Shown here: one piece after another, positions 43,240-51,436 of the stretch | How positions within the stretch are numbered: the first letter of the stretch is position 1 | Layout: every line of letters begins with the position of its first letter | Source: JARRNJ01 sp037385045 | Lineage (GTDB): Bacteria; Pseudomonadota; Gammaproteobacteria; JASBUN01 | Length of the DNA: 64,000 nucleotides | Reading direction: 5' to 3' | NCBI GenBank assembly: GCA_037385045.1 | Contig: JARRNJ010000005.1 | Location: 62,001 to 126,000, forward strand | Translations under genes and position numbers: made by a program | The notes under the pieces: model-generated | What the model saw: only the letters and a program-made list of their open reading frames with translations | The model's database searches: none | Told to the model about the DNA's origin: nothing

Positions 43240-44811
43240 CTAGGCTTCGTCGGCCGCTTCCTCGTCCTGCTCCTCGCCCGACGTCTGGCCGGTCAGGATG
43301 ATGGCGTCACGTACCAACTGATGCACACTCACAATCATGTCCATCGACATCTTGTAGTAAGGCAGCACCTTGCTGAACTGGGTCTTGCAGATGGCGCAAA
43401 TGGCGGCCATGTTGGTCACCCCGTGGCTCTCCACCACCTGGTTCAGGGCTTCCATGCGCGGTTGCGCGCCCTTCACACGTACCTCGATCAAATCGTCGGT
43501 GAGCAGTCCGCCACCGCCGCCGCAGCAGAATGTCGATTCCTTGATGGTGTCGGGCGCCATGTCCACATAGTTGTTGCACACCGCCTTGATGATATTGCGC
43601 GGTATGACGAATTGGCCGCCCGGTTCGTCGCCCATGCGCGAGGCGCGGGCGACGTTGCAGGAATCATGGAACGTCAGGACCTTGTCGTCGTTGGCGGACT
43701 TGTCGAGGTTCAACTTGTTCTTTTGGATCAGGTCCCAGGTGAACTCGCAGATATGCTGCGGCACCGGGTAGTTCGGATCCAGCCGCTTTTGCAGCTCCTG
43801 GGCGTACGTGTCATTGGGATCGGCGCCGTGACCCACGCCGGCGAGGGTATTCCAGAAAGAATAGGCGACACGCCAGGCGTGGCCGCATTCGCCGTGCATG
43901 ATACGCTTGACGCCGAGGTCGAGGGCGGCCTTGCGGATGCGCTCGGCCTGCTTCTTCATGTTCTCGTAGCTGCCGATGAACATGGAAAAGTTGGCCGCCT
44001 CCGAGGCGTAGGAACTCAGCGTCCAGCTGATTCCGGCTTCGTGGAATACCATGGCGTAGCCCATGAGCCCGTCGATGTGCGGTTCGGCGAAGAAATCCGC
44101 CGAAGGGGTGATCAGCAGAACGTCGGCGCCTTCCTCGTCGAGTGGGATGCGGACCTTGACGCCGCGCTCTTCGTAGATTTCCTCCTCGAGGTCCTCCAGT
44201 GTATCGCGCAGGGCCGGTTCGGGCAGGCCGAGGTTGTTGCCGATCTTGTAGACCTTGGCGATGATTTCGTTGCAGTACTTCTGGCCGATACCCACTTCAT
44301 CGAGGATTTCCCGCGCCGCCATGGAGATCTCGGCGGTATCGATGCCGTAGGGGCAGAATACCGAGCAGCGCCGGCACTGGGAGCATTGGTGGAAATAGCT
44401 GTACCACTCGTCGATGACGTCACGGGTGAGGTCGCGGGCCCCGACCAGCTTGGGAAAGTATTTACCGGCGAACGTGTAGTAGCGGCGGTAGACGCTGCGC
44501 AGGAGATCCTGCCGGCCCACCGGCATGTTCTTCGGGTCCTGGGTGCCGAGGAAATAGTGACATTTGTCGGTACAGGCGCCGCACTTCACGCAGGCGTCAA
44601 GGTAGACCTGGAACGAACGGTACTTGCCCAGCAGGTCGCCCATCTTGGCGATGGCGCGATCGTGCCAGTCTTCCACCAGTTCGCCGGGAAACCCCAGATC
44701 GGTGTTATGGTCCGGTTTCGCGTAATAGGGTTTGGTACCCTCCATCGATCCCTCGAGAATGTGGGGGATGATGGGGTATTCCCGCAGTTGTGGTACTTCG
44801 AAGTCGGCCAC
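43240..44811 (-). CDS. dsrK: DsrK, HdrD-like catalytic subunit of DsrMKJOP
   Basis: A 523-aa cytoplasmic iron-sulfur protein. Two ferredoxin motifs (CVKCGACTDKCHYF, CSQCRRCSVFCPYG) precede two CCG-type cysteine domains (HDSCNVARASR, FCCGGGGGLL and AICKTQFSKV) that would bind the special cubane cluster acting on the DsrC trisulfide or disulfide. The GTG at 44811 has GGAGG five bases ahead and begins just after the dsrM stop, so it was preferred over the longer frame to 44898, which would overlap dsrM by 62 bp. Confidence 0.95.
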   Translation of the reverse strand: MADFEVPQLREYPIIPHILEGSMEGTKPYYAKPDHNTDLGFPGELVEDWHDRAIAKMGDLLGKYRSFQVYLDACVKCGACTDKCHYFLGTQDPKNMPVGRQDLLRSVYRRYYTFAGKYFPKLVGARDLTRDVIDEWYSYFHQCSQCRRCSVFCPYGIDTAEISMAAREILDEVGIGQKYCNEIIAKVYKIGNNLGLPEPALRDTLEDLEEEIYEERGVKVRIPLDEEGADVLLITPSADFFAEPHIDGLMGYAMVFHEAGISWTLSSYASEAANFSMFIGSYENMKKQAERIRKAALDLGVKRIMHGECGHAWRVAYSFWNTLAGVGHGADPNDTYAQELQKRLDPNYPVPQHICEFTWDLIQKNKLNLDKSANDDKVLTFHDSCNVARASRMGDEPGGQFVIPRNIIKAVCNNYVDMAPDTIKESTFCCGGGGGLLTDDLIEVRVKGAQPRMEALNQVVESHGVTNMAAICAICKTQFSKVLPYYKMSMDMIVSVHQLVRDAIILTGQTSGEEQDEEAADEA

Positions 44812-44836
44812 GCGATCCTCCGGTTCTGTGCTGCAG

Positions 44837-45595
44837 TTATTGATTGCCGCCGGTGGTGTCCAGCTGCGCAGCCCAAGGGGCCAGGTGCCGTTTGTCACGC
44901 GCGTTGTCGACCTGGTTGCGCGTCGGGCTGAAGAACAACCCGGGGGCGTGGAGCAGTTTGCTGATCGGGAAAATGATCAGCAGTACGGCGACCAGCGTCA
45001 GGTGCGTGATCAGGAACGGATTGGTCGGCAGCGGCTGGGGGTCGAAATAGAACAGGCCCAACACAAACGCCTTGAGCGACACGATATCCGTGTGCGACAC
45101 GAACGTCATGGTCAGCCCGGTGCCGGCGATCGCCAGCAGCAAAATCAGATGCAGGTAGTCGGACGGGCTGGAAATATAGCGGACCCGGTCGACGAAGATT
45201 CGGCGGCCCAACAGGCCGAAGAGACCGATCAGCATGCCGTAGCCGGCGTACTTGCCGAAGCTCTGGACGACTTCCAGGCTCACCAGCGGCCAGAGAAAAG
45301 AGCCCGGGGTGAGGGCGTAGCGCAGGTGCCGGAAAAACTCCAGCAGCAGCGAGAAGTGAAACAGCCAGCCAAACAGCCACGTCCACTTCGTCGCTTTGAA
45401 AAGGCTTTCAAAAAACACCACCTCGCGGCCAATGCGCAGGGCAACGCCCGTACGGGTGGTGGGGGCGGGCATGGTGGGTATCTTCAGCGGTGCTGGTGTG
45501 CGCGCGTATTTGGCAATGCGATAAAGCAGCCCGACGATGAATATCGCCGCCGCGAAATAAAACAGGACTACATACGCGACCGACAGAAACGACAT
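44837..45595 (-). CDS. dsrM: DsrM, cytochrome b membrane subunit (NarI-like)
   Basis: A 252-aa membrane protein with five to six helices of the NarI type. Histidines in helices (GWLFHFSLL, EFFRHLRYAL, FLITHLTLVA, SKLLHAPG) are likely ligands for two hemes b. It exchanges electrons between the quinone pool and DsrK. AGTATGGAGGTTGG upstream of the ATG provides the ribosome site. It follows dsrC after a strong hairpin. Confidence 0.94.
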   Translation of the reverse strand: MSFLSVAYVVLFYFAAAIFIVGLLYRIAKYARTPAPLKIPTMPAPTTRTGVALRIGREVVFFESLFKATKWTWLFGWLFHFSLLLEFFRHLRYALTPGSFLWPLVSLEVVQSFGKYAGYGMLIGLFGLLGRRIFVDRVRYISSPSDYLHLILLLAIAGTGLTMTFVSHTDIVSLKAFVLGLFYFDPQPLPTNPFLITHLTLVAVLLIIFPISKLLHAPGLFFSPTRNQVDNARDKRHLAPWAAQLDTTGGNQ

Positions 45596-45643
45596 GCGCT
45601 TCCAACCTCCATACTGGGAACAATCTCAGAGCAAGAGGGCATG

Positions 45644-45669
45644 CCGGCGCCGGTTGGAACCGGCGCCGG
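45644..45669 (-). terminator. Strong hairpin between dsrC and dsrM
   Basis: A perfect 12-bp stem (CCGGCGCCGGTT with its complement) around a 2-base loop, starting 17 bp after the dsrC stop. There is no T-run. It could be a partial terminator or a 3' end protector that makes dsrC mRNA more abundant than the dsrMK part; this is an inference. Confidence 0.7.
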
Positions 45670-45686
45670 GCACGCGCTCCGGCGCA

Positions 45687-46019
45687 TCAAACGCAGCCGG
45701 TAGGCTTGGGCAGGCCGGCAATCTTACACGCCTGCTTGGCCGGTCCGTAGGGGAACAGCTCGTACAGGTACTTACTGGTGCCCTTGTCCTTGCCCAGCTT
45801 CTTGCCGACGGCCTTGGTCAGAACGCGCACGGCCGGTGCAATCTGGTATTCCTGGTAGTACTCGCGCAGGAAGTTCACGATCTCCCAGCGATCGTCGGTC
45901 ATTTCAAGGTTCTCGGCGTCGGCCAGTTTCTGGGCGACTTCTTCGGTCCAATCGCTCAGGTTGACGAGGTAGCCTTCCTCGTCGGTTTCAATGCTCTTGC
46001 CGCCAACTTCAAGTGCCAT
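45687..46019 (-). CDS. dsrC: DsrC, sulfur carrier with both C-terminal cysteines
   Basis: A 110-aa protein that carries sulfur as persulfide/trisulfide between DsrEFH, DsrAB and DsrK. The C-terminal arm KQACKIAGLPKPTGC holds Cys98 and Cys109, both needed for the dissimilatory function; TusE has only the last one. N-terminal MALEVGGKSIETDEEGYLV is typical. The paralogue at 52.9 kb lacks both cysteines. Confidence 0.98.
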   Translation of the reverse strand: MALEVGGKSIETDEEGYLVNLSDWTEEVAQKLADAENLEMTDDRWEIVNFLREYYQEYQIAPAVRVLTKAVGKKLGKDKGTSKYLYELFPYGPAKQACKIAGLPKPTGCV

Positions 46020-46059
46020 TTTCGAATCTCCTCATACAATTAATGTTGACAGGTGGGTC

Positions 46060-46365
46060 TCACAGCCAGGACTCGACCCTGTCGTTTTGCTCCACCAGAT
46101 CCACGAAGCCCGCATAGTCGACCAGCGTTACGCCGTCGATGACTTTGTTTGCCACGCCACGGGCCTCTAGGTCAGGCTGCAGGGCGTATACCGCCTTGGT
46201 TTCCATCGCCTTCTTGACAGCCTCGGTGAACTTCGTGCCGCTGAGGGCGGCGTAAACGCCATCCTCGATCAGCAGAATCGCAGCGCCTTCGTTCGTAAAC
46301 CTGAGACAGCTCTCCAGCGAGTTGTTTTCGAACGGCGACTTGTTAACGGTGTGTAACGTCGGCAT
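46060..46365 (-). CDS. dsrH: DsrH, TusB-like subunit of DsrEFH
   Basis: A 101-aa protein starting MPTLHTVNKSPFENNSLESCL, with Cys20 in the TusB/DsrH position and AILLIEDGVYAAL. With DsrE and DsrF it forms the hexameric complex that passes sulfur to DsrC. It lies between dsrF and dsrC with short gaps. Confidence 0.96.
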   Translation of the reverse strand: MPTLHTVNKSPFENNSLESCLRFTNEGAAILLIEDGVYAALSGTKFTEAVKKAMETKAVYALQPDLEARGVANKVIDGVTLVDYAGFVDLVEQNDRVESWL

Positions 46366-46380
46366 CTCGTACTACCTCGC

Positions 46381-46776
46381 TCAGAAACTCAGGATCACTT
46401 CGTGATCGTCCATCAGATCGGCCATCTGCTTGTCGTCGAGGACTTCCACGTCCACGAGCAGATCATCCGTGGTCAGGCCGCGCTCATCCATCGCCGTCTT
46501 GGAAACGAACAACTTCTCGACGTCATACATTTCCAATGCGCGGTAGGTGGGGGAGAAGTTCTTCATCTCCACACCCTTGGTGTCCTGACCCTTGGTCAGC
46601 TGGTAGACGCCATCGTCGATGAAAGCCATGCTGACGTCCTGCTCAAAAGCAGCGCCGATCAGAACTACTTCCAGCGATTCAAGGGCGTAGATGGTACCAT
46701 ACGGGGCCTTGCGGTTCAGATAGAGGAATTTCTTGATCGTCCCCTCGCCGCCTTCCATCATTTCTTCTTCGCTCAT
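46381..46776 (-). CDS. dsrF: DsrF, TusC-like subunit of DsrEFH
   Basis: A 131-aa protein of the DsrE/TusC fold (KKFLYLNRKAPYGTIYALESLEVV; MAFIDDGVYQL). It has no cysteine, as expected for the structural subunit. Adjacent to dsrE and dsrH in the conserved order E-F-H-C. Confidence 0.96.
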   Translation of the reverse strand: MSEEEMMEGGEGTIKKFLYLNRKAPYGTIYALESLEVVLIGAAFEQDVSMAFIDDGVYQLTKGQDTKGVEMKNFSPTYRALEMYDVEKLFVSKTAMDERGLTTDDLLVDVEVLDDKQMADLMDDHEVILSF

Positions 46777-46800
46777 CTTGCTACCTTCCGCTTCTCTTGA

Positions 46801-47193
46801 TCAGTCGCCGAATACAACCAGGCGCTCGCACTGAATGCCGGCTTCAATGAGCTGCCCGAGGCCGGAAATACGGAAGCCCGGGGCAAGGTTGTCGGCATCT
46901 TTGCCGTTGCGCTTCGCCTCGTCGGCATCGGCGATGCCGCGGCGTTGAGCCGCGGCAACGCAGACCACCAGATCAAGGTTGTGCTTTTCCGCCAGTTCCG
47001 ACCAGCGGTTGACAATGTGCCGATCATCCTGCGGGGGCGTGGTCAGCCGCGTGGCGTTGTTGACGCCGTCGTGGTAGAAGAAGACACGGTAGATTTCGTG
47101 CCCTTTCTCCAACGCGGCCTTCACGAACTGATAGGCCGTGTCAGCAGCCTGGTGCTGATAGGGCCCCTCGTTGATCTGAACTCCCAGTTTCAT
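46801..47193 (-). CDS. dsrE: DsrE, TusD-like sulfur-accepting subunit of DsrEFH
   Basis: A 130-aa protein starting MKLGVQINEGPYQHQAADTAY. The active-site cysteine lies in DLVVCVAAAQRRGI, matching Cys78 of the E. coli TusD/A. vinosum DsrE. It receives persulfide, probably from TusA or a rhodanese, and hands it to DsrC. It follows dsrB by 32 bp. Confidence 0.96.
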   Translation of the reverse strand: MKLGVQINEGPYQHQAADTAYQFVKAALEKGHEIYRVFFYHDGVNNATRLTTPPQDDRHIVNRWSELAEKHNLDLVVCVAAAQRRGIADADEAKRNGKDADNLAPGFRISGLGQLIEAGIQCERLVVFGD

Positions 47194-47225
47194 TACTGCT
47201 ACCTCGTGCCGGTTCCGCGTTCGGC

Positions 47226-48308
47226 TCAGAAGCGGATGTGCGTGGAAGAGTTGAGGCTCTTACGCGAACCGCGCCAGTTGTCGATGTGGTACTTGGTGAA
47301 CGGCAGCCCGGTGAGTTCGAAGAAACGGGGCCAGCCGATACGCTCGACCCAGTCGCTGATGCGCTCCCAATCCTTCGCGTCTTCCTTGTAGACCTTGAGG
47401 ATCTTCTTGACCACGGCGGTCGCTTCCGGCCAACGCGGCGGATTGTTGGGGATACCGGCGGCGACCAGCTTCTGGAAGGTCGGCTTGCCGCGCGCGTTGG
47501 AGTGGTTGCCGCCGACCCAGATGGCGAGCTTGGAATGCTCGGGGTCGTTGATTTGCATCGGCGGGCAGGGCGGGAAGCAGGCGCCGCAGCAGATGCACTT
47601 CTTCTCGTCCACTTCCAGGGACGGCTTGCCGTTGACCAGCGCCGGGCGAATGGCGGCAACCGGGCAGCGGGCAACGACCGAAGGCCGCTCGCAAACGTTG
47701 GCCACCAGGTCGTGATTGATCTTCGGCGGCTTGGTGTGCTGGATGTTGATGGCGATGTCGCCCTGGCCGCCGCAGTTGATCTGGCAGCAGGAGGTGGTGA
47801 TGTGCACGCGGTTCGGCATGTTCCAGCTGGTGAACTCGTCGTGCAGCTCGTCCATCATGGATTTCACCACGCCGGAGGCGTCGGTGCCGGGAATATCACA
47901 GTGCAACCAGCCCTGCGTGTGTGAGATCATGGTGACGGAATTTTTGGTGCCGCCCACCACAAAGCCTTCCTTGCGCAGTTCGTCGACCAGCGGCTGGACC
48001 TTGGCTTCGTCGGCAACCATGAACTCGATGTTGCTGCGAATGGTGAAACGCACGTGGCCGTCGGCGTACTTGTCGCCGATGTCGCACAGGGTGCGCAGAG
48101 TAAAGACGTCAAGGATGCGTTGGGTGCCAGCGCGGACGGTCCAGATCTTGTCGCCCGATTTGGCTACGTGCAGCAGCACGCCCGGCTGCGGATCCTCGTG
48201 ATAAGCCCAGTTGCCGTAATTCTTGAGCATCACCGGGTGCATGTATTGGAAGCCGTCCGGGCAGCCCGTCTCTATGGGCGGACGCGGAGTCGCTTTTGCT
48301 TCGGCCAT
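47226..48308 (-). CDS. dsrB: Reverse dissimilatory sulfite reductase, beta subunit DsrB
   Basis: A 360-aa subunit. Siroheme/[4Fe-4S]-binding cysteines are in TTSCCQINCGGQGD and RCPVAAIRP; a ferredoxin insert has KKCICCGACFPPCPPM. With DsrA it forms the alpha2beta2 enzyme that oxidises DsrC-bound sulfur to sulfite. The oxidative direction is inferred from the operon content (dsrEFH, dsrL). Confidence 0.97.
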   Translation of the reverse strand: MAEAKATPRPPIETGCPDGFQYMHPVMLKNYGNWAYHEDPQPGVLLHVAKSGDKIWTVRAGTQRILDVFTLRTLCDIGDKYADGHVRFTIRSNIEFMVADEAKVQPLVDELRKEGFVVGGTKNSVTMISHTQGWLHCDIPGTDASGVVKSMMDELHDEFTSWNMPNRVHITTSCCQINCGGQGDIAINIQHTKPPKINHDLVANVCERPSVVARCPVAAIRPALVNGKPSLEVDEKKCICCGACFPPCPPMQINDPEHSKLAIWVGGNHSNARGKPTFQKLVAAGIPNNPPRWPEATAVVKKILKVYKEDAKDWERISDWVERIGWPRFFELTGLPFTKYHIDNWRGSRKSLNSSTHIRF

Positions 48309-48321
48309 CTCTTACCTCCAA

Positions 48322-48338
48322 CAAAATACTCAGGTATT
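48322..48338. promoter_or_regulatory. Repeated AATAC-TCAG-GTATT dyad in the dsrA-dsrB gap
   Basis: CAAAATACTCAGGTATT contains the dyad AATAC/GTATT with a 4-base spacer. The same 17 bases with one change occur at 50152-50168 upstream of the divergent TauD-like gene. A regulator site shared by both units is possible. On the dsr-coding strand it also resembles a weak hairpin followed by TTTTG. Confidence 0.4.
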
Positions 48339-48355
48339 CAATCGTTCATCGAATT

Positions 48356-48384
48356 ACGGGGCGTGACCACCGGCCACGCCCCGT
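48356..48384 (-). other. Hairpin between dsrA and dsrB
   Basis: A perfect 10-bp arm (ACGGGGCGTG and its complement) plus inner partial pairs forms a strong stem-loop within the 103-bp dsrA-dsrB gap. It may affect relative expression or mRNA stability of dsrA versus dsrB. Confidence 0.6.
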
Positions 48385-48411
48385 CGTCCTGCGTCGATCT
48401 GCCGCGCCGGC

Positions 48412-49665
48412 TCAGCTCGCAGCCTTTTCGGACTGGCGGTTGAACCACTTCTCGGCTTCCTCGTCCCACATGTCGACGCGGACGTAGGAGCTTTCGCGCG
48501 GATGGTTGACCATGTTCGGATCGACGTCGATGCCAATGCCTTCGAGATAGTTGACCAAGCCGATACGCTCGATCATCTCGCCGGTGCGCTCGTGCTCCAG
48601 GGCGTTTTCGGCGAAGAAGTCGATGGCCTCCTCGGCGATTTCAACCAGGCGCTCGTAATCCTCTTCAGTATCGAGCTTCATGAACGGCACGATTACCGTG
48701 CCCATCAGGTCGCCGATCTTGAGCGTACGCTTGCCGCCGATCAGCAGGGAAATGCCCTTGTCATCGCCGGGGGACAGGGCCTTCGGCATGACGTTGAGGC
48801 AGTGCATGCAACGCACGCAGTTGCGATTATCAACCTGCAGCTGGTCGTCATCGGTCAGCGACAGGGACTGGGTCGGGCAACGGTTGATGACGTTGTCGAT
48901 GATGTACTGGCGGCCTTTCTTGGCGACGTAGTTCTTGATCTCGGCCTGGTCGACCTTCATGTCGTCACGCCAGGTGCCGATCACCGCGAAGTCGGCACGC
49001 TCGATGGAGTTCATACAGTCGTTGGGGCAGCCCGAAACCTTGAATTTGAACTTGTAGGGCAGTGCCGGACGGTGCATGTCGTCCATGAAGTTGTTGACCA
49101 GCAGGCGATGGATCTTGTGCTCGTTGGCGCAGGACTGTTCGCAGCGCGCCGCGCCGACGCAGGACATGGCGGTGCGCACGCAGGGGCCGGCGCCGCCGAG
49201 GTCGAAGCCGTAATCGTTGATTTCGTCGAAGAAATGCTGGGTGTTCTCGGTCGTCGTGCCGATGAACATGATGTTGCCGGTTTGCCCGTGGAACGTCACC
49301 AGCCCGGAGCCGTACTTCTCCCAGCTGTCAGCCAGCTGGCGGAGGATATCGGTGGTGTAATAGTTGCCGGCCGGAGGCTGGACACGGAGGGTATGAAACT
49401 CGCGCGAAGCGGGGAAGGCGTCGCCGACTTCGGAGAAACGGGGAATAATGCCGCCGCCGTAACCGAACACTGAGACCGTCCCGCCTTTCCAGTAACCCTT
49501 GCGAGTCTCGTAGGAGTGCTCCAGCTGACCCAGCAGGGAGTGGTTCATCGCACGGATGCGTTCGTCCGGATGCTCTTCGGCGAGGCGGGTGATTCCGTCG
49601 ATGAAACTGGGCCACTTGCCGCCTTTGAGCTGGTCCAGCATGGGAGTTTCATACTTTTTGACCAT
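48412..49665 (-). CDS. dsrA: Reverse dissimilatory sulfite reductase, alpha subunit DsrA
   Basis: A 417-aa catalytic subunit, first gene of the operon. Siroheme-coupled cluster cysteines are in SCVGAARCEQSC and SGCPNDCMNS; a ferredoxin insert has NRCPTQ and NCVRCMHCLNVMPKAL. Length agrees with DsrA of sulfur oxidisers. GAAGGAG precedes the ATG. The TGTGATCACA palindrome at 49694-49703 is just upstream. Confidence 0.97.
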   Translation of the reverse strand: MVKKYETPMLDQLKGGKWPSFIDGITRLAEEHPDERIRAMNHSLLGQLEHSYETRKGYWKGGTVSVFGYGGGIIPRFSEVGDAFPASREFHTLRVQPPAGNYYTTDILRQLADSWEKYGSGLVTFHGQTGNIMFIGTTTENTQHFFDEINDYGFDLGGAGPCVRTAMSCVGAARCEQSCANEHKIHRLLVNNFMDDMHRPALPYKFKFKVSGCPNDCMNSIERADFAVIGTWRDDMKVDQAEIKNYVAKKGRQYIIDNVINRCPTQSLSLTDDDQLQVDNRNCVRCMHCLNVMPKALSPGDDKGISLLIGGKRTLKIGDLMGTVIVPFMKLDTEEDYERLVEIAEEAIDFFAENALEHERTGEMIERIGLVNYLEGIGIDVDPNMVNHPRESSYVRVDMWDEEAEKWFNRQSEKAAS

Positions 49666-50277
49666 CTGTATGCTCCTTCGGTTTAAGTCTGTCTGTGATC
49701 ACATAAGACCGAACTGAAAAGCCCACCACGGCCACCGTCCGGGCCGTGCGGGCCGAAATCCTGAGTAATGCCTTTCGTTGCCACCACCAACGGGGGGCGA
49801 GATTCGGTGCGGGGGAAAGCGCTTGATCCGCTTCCGGAAACGCCCCTTTTCAGCGCTTCCCGAATTCTAGGGGTACGGGAATCGGCGAGCATACCCTGCT
49901 GATGGGGTGTTTTAGGAAATGCTTATATCCCAAACGGGATATTTCCCTGGCGGCCGTATATCTGGTTTCCATAACGGCCCGCAGCGTAATCGAATAAAGA
50001 TAGCACAGACATGGCCCGGTGGACGCCAGGGCGCTTGTGTCGCGGGCGCCGGACCCCCATGTGGGAACCCTGCGCACCGGAGTCCGCGTGCCAGGCCGGC
50101 GGCGCCGGTGGGCGCGGATGACAGGGCCGGCCGGATCACGTAATATATGAGCAAAATATTCAGGTATTGGTCGGCAGGAAATACGGTTTGGTGGCCGGGT
50201 ATTGCCGGTGCGCGCCGCCATTCCCGGCGCCGAGACGTGTGCGGTTGCAGGGGGCGTTGCCGCCGGAGGGTGGTTTA
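49666..50277. promoter_or_regulatory. Divergent control region between dsrA and the TauD-like cluster
   Basis: About 610 bp without a supported gene. Palindromes seen: TGTGATCACA (49694-49703), ATATCCC-AAAC-GGGATAT (49925-49942) and the AATAT-TCAG-GTATT dyad (50152-50168, twin of 48322-48338). AT-rich patches near 49915-49945 and 50135-50170 are the likely promoter areas for the divergent units. The perfect 7-4-7 repeat in the middle is the best operator candidate. No regulator has been tied to any of them. Confidence 0.5.
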
Positions 50278-51216
50278 ATGGCAGTTTCCAGCGCATCAGC
50301 CAGGGGCAAGGGCGGCGACTCGCCGTTCCTGCTGGCCAACGAGGACGCGTACCGCCGCTGGCGCGACGCCAAGCTGGCCGACTATCCGCATACGGTCGAC
50401 CGGCTGCTGGTGGAGGTCGCTGATCCGCTGGCCCTCACGGCTTCCGAGCGCGACGAGCTGGTGCGCCGGGCCCGCAAGGCCAACACCGTGTTGTATCAGA
50501 CCTCCGCACGGAGCGGGACGGCGGACAAGGTGCTGGCGCGCCGACTGGGCGAGCAGCTGGGATTGGTGCGCATGGACGACAATCTGTGCGCCGACGACGA
50601 CAGTGTCAGCGCGCTGCGGGCGATGCCCAGCGGCAGCCGCCACGAAGGGTATATCCCTTACACGGACCGTCCCCTCAGCTGGCACACCGACGGCTATTAC
50701 AATGCGCCCCCGCAGCGCATTCGGGCGATGCTGCTGCATTGTGTCGCCGACGCCGCCGAGGGCGGCGAAAATGCGCTGCTGGACCACGAAATCGCCTATT
50801 TGCGCCTGCGCGACGCGGAACCGGGTTACGTGCGGGCGCTGATGCAGCCCGATGCCATGACCATTCCGGCCAACGTGGAAGGCGACGTGGAGATCCGCCC
50901 GGCCCGGACCGGCCCCGTGTTTGCGGTGGATCCGCTCAGCGGCTGCCTGCATATGCGCTATACCGCGCGCAAGCGCAATATACTATGGAAACGGGATGCG
51001 CCGACCTTGGCCGCGGTGGCATTCCTGGAACGGCTGCTGGCCGAAGAGTCCGAGTACACGCTGCGTTGCCGGCTGCGGCCGGGCCAGGGCATCATCAGCA
51101 ACAACGCCCTGCACAAGCGCAGCGGCTTTCGCGACGACCCGCAGGCGGGACGCAGCCGCCTGATCCTGCGGGCGCGCTATTACGATCGAATCCGCGGCAC
51201 CGCGTGTGCCCCTTGA
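50278..51216 (+). CDS. TauD/TfdA-family non-heme iron dioxygenase
   Basis: A 312-aa 2-oxoglutarate/Fe(II) oxygenase-like protein. Iron ligands are probably His and Asp in SWHTDGYYN and His in NALHKRSGFRD, with Arg in GRSRLILRARYY binding 2-oxoglutarate. Relatives act on taurine or other small acids; the true substrate is unknown. It is the first gene of the plus-strand cluster divergent from dsrA, ahead of the 63-aa, 234-aa, Cas6-like and RspA genes, so a role tied to sulfur metabolism is possible. Confidence 0.85.
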   Translation: MAVSSASARGKGGDSPFLLANEDAYRRWRDAKLADYPHTVDRLLVEVADPLALTASERDELVRRARKANTVLYQTSARSGTADKVLARRLGEQLGLVRMDDNLCADDDSVSALRAMPSGSRHEGYIPYTDRPLSWHTDGYYNAPPQRIRAMLLHCVADAAEGGENALLDHEIAYLRLRDAEPGYVRALMQPDAMTIPANVEGDVEIRPARTGPVFAVDPLSGCLHMRYTARKRNILWKRDAPTLAAVAFLERLLAEESEYTLRCRLRPGQGIISNNALHKRSGFRDDPQAGRSRLILRARYYDRIRGTACAP

Positions 51217-51234
51217 TTGTTTGCGGAGTATCGC

Positions 51235-51426
51235 ATGCTGTGGCTGAGTGAGTTGTTGCTCAAGAATCACGACCTCACGTCGTTCGACCAGTTGCCGCCG
51301 TTGGTGCAGGAAGAGGCGCGCAAGGGCGAGATGTTTTTCCGCATGGACGTCAAGCCGCCGTTCGGCGATACGCCCGACGATTGGGAGGATCGCCTGGAAT
51401 CGGCATTCAACGGCACGCTGAGGTAG
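51235..51426 (+). CDS. Small conserved protein of the dsr-adjacent cluster
   Basis: A 63-aa acidic protein (MLWLSELLLKNHDLTSFDQLPPLVQ...; KPPFGDTPDDWEDRLESAF). No cysteine, signal peptide or membrane segment. It sits 18 bp after the oxygenase gene and 10 bp before the 234-aa gene. Not recognised as a named family. Short size and tight spacing suggest a partner of a neighbour. Confidence 0.65.
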   Translation: MLWLSELLLKNHDLTSFDQLPPLVQEEARKGEMFFRMDVKPPFGDTPDDWEDRLESAFNGTLR

Positions 51427-51436
51427 GAGATACGAC

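Noticed and set aside
44812..44898. Longer DsrK start at 44898
   Set aside because: It would overlap dsrM by 62 bp without a ribosome site; GTG 44811 has GGAGG at the right distance.
49694..49703. CRP or FNR site in front of dsrA
   Set aside because: TGTGATCACA lacks the 6-base spacer of the CRP consensus and is not TTGAT-N4-ATCAA; reported only as a palindrome.
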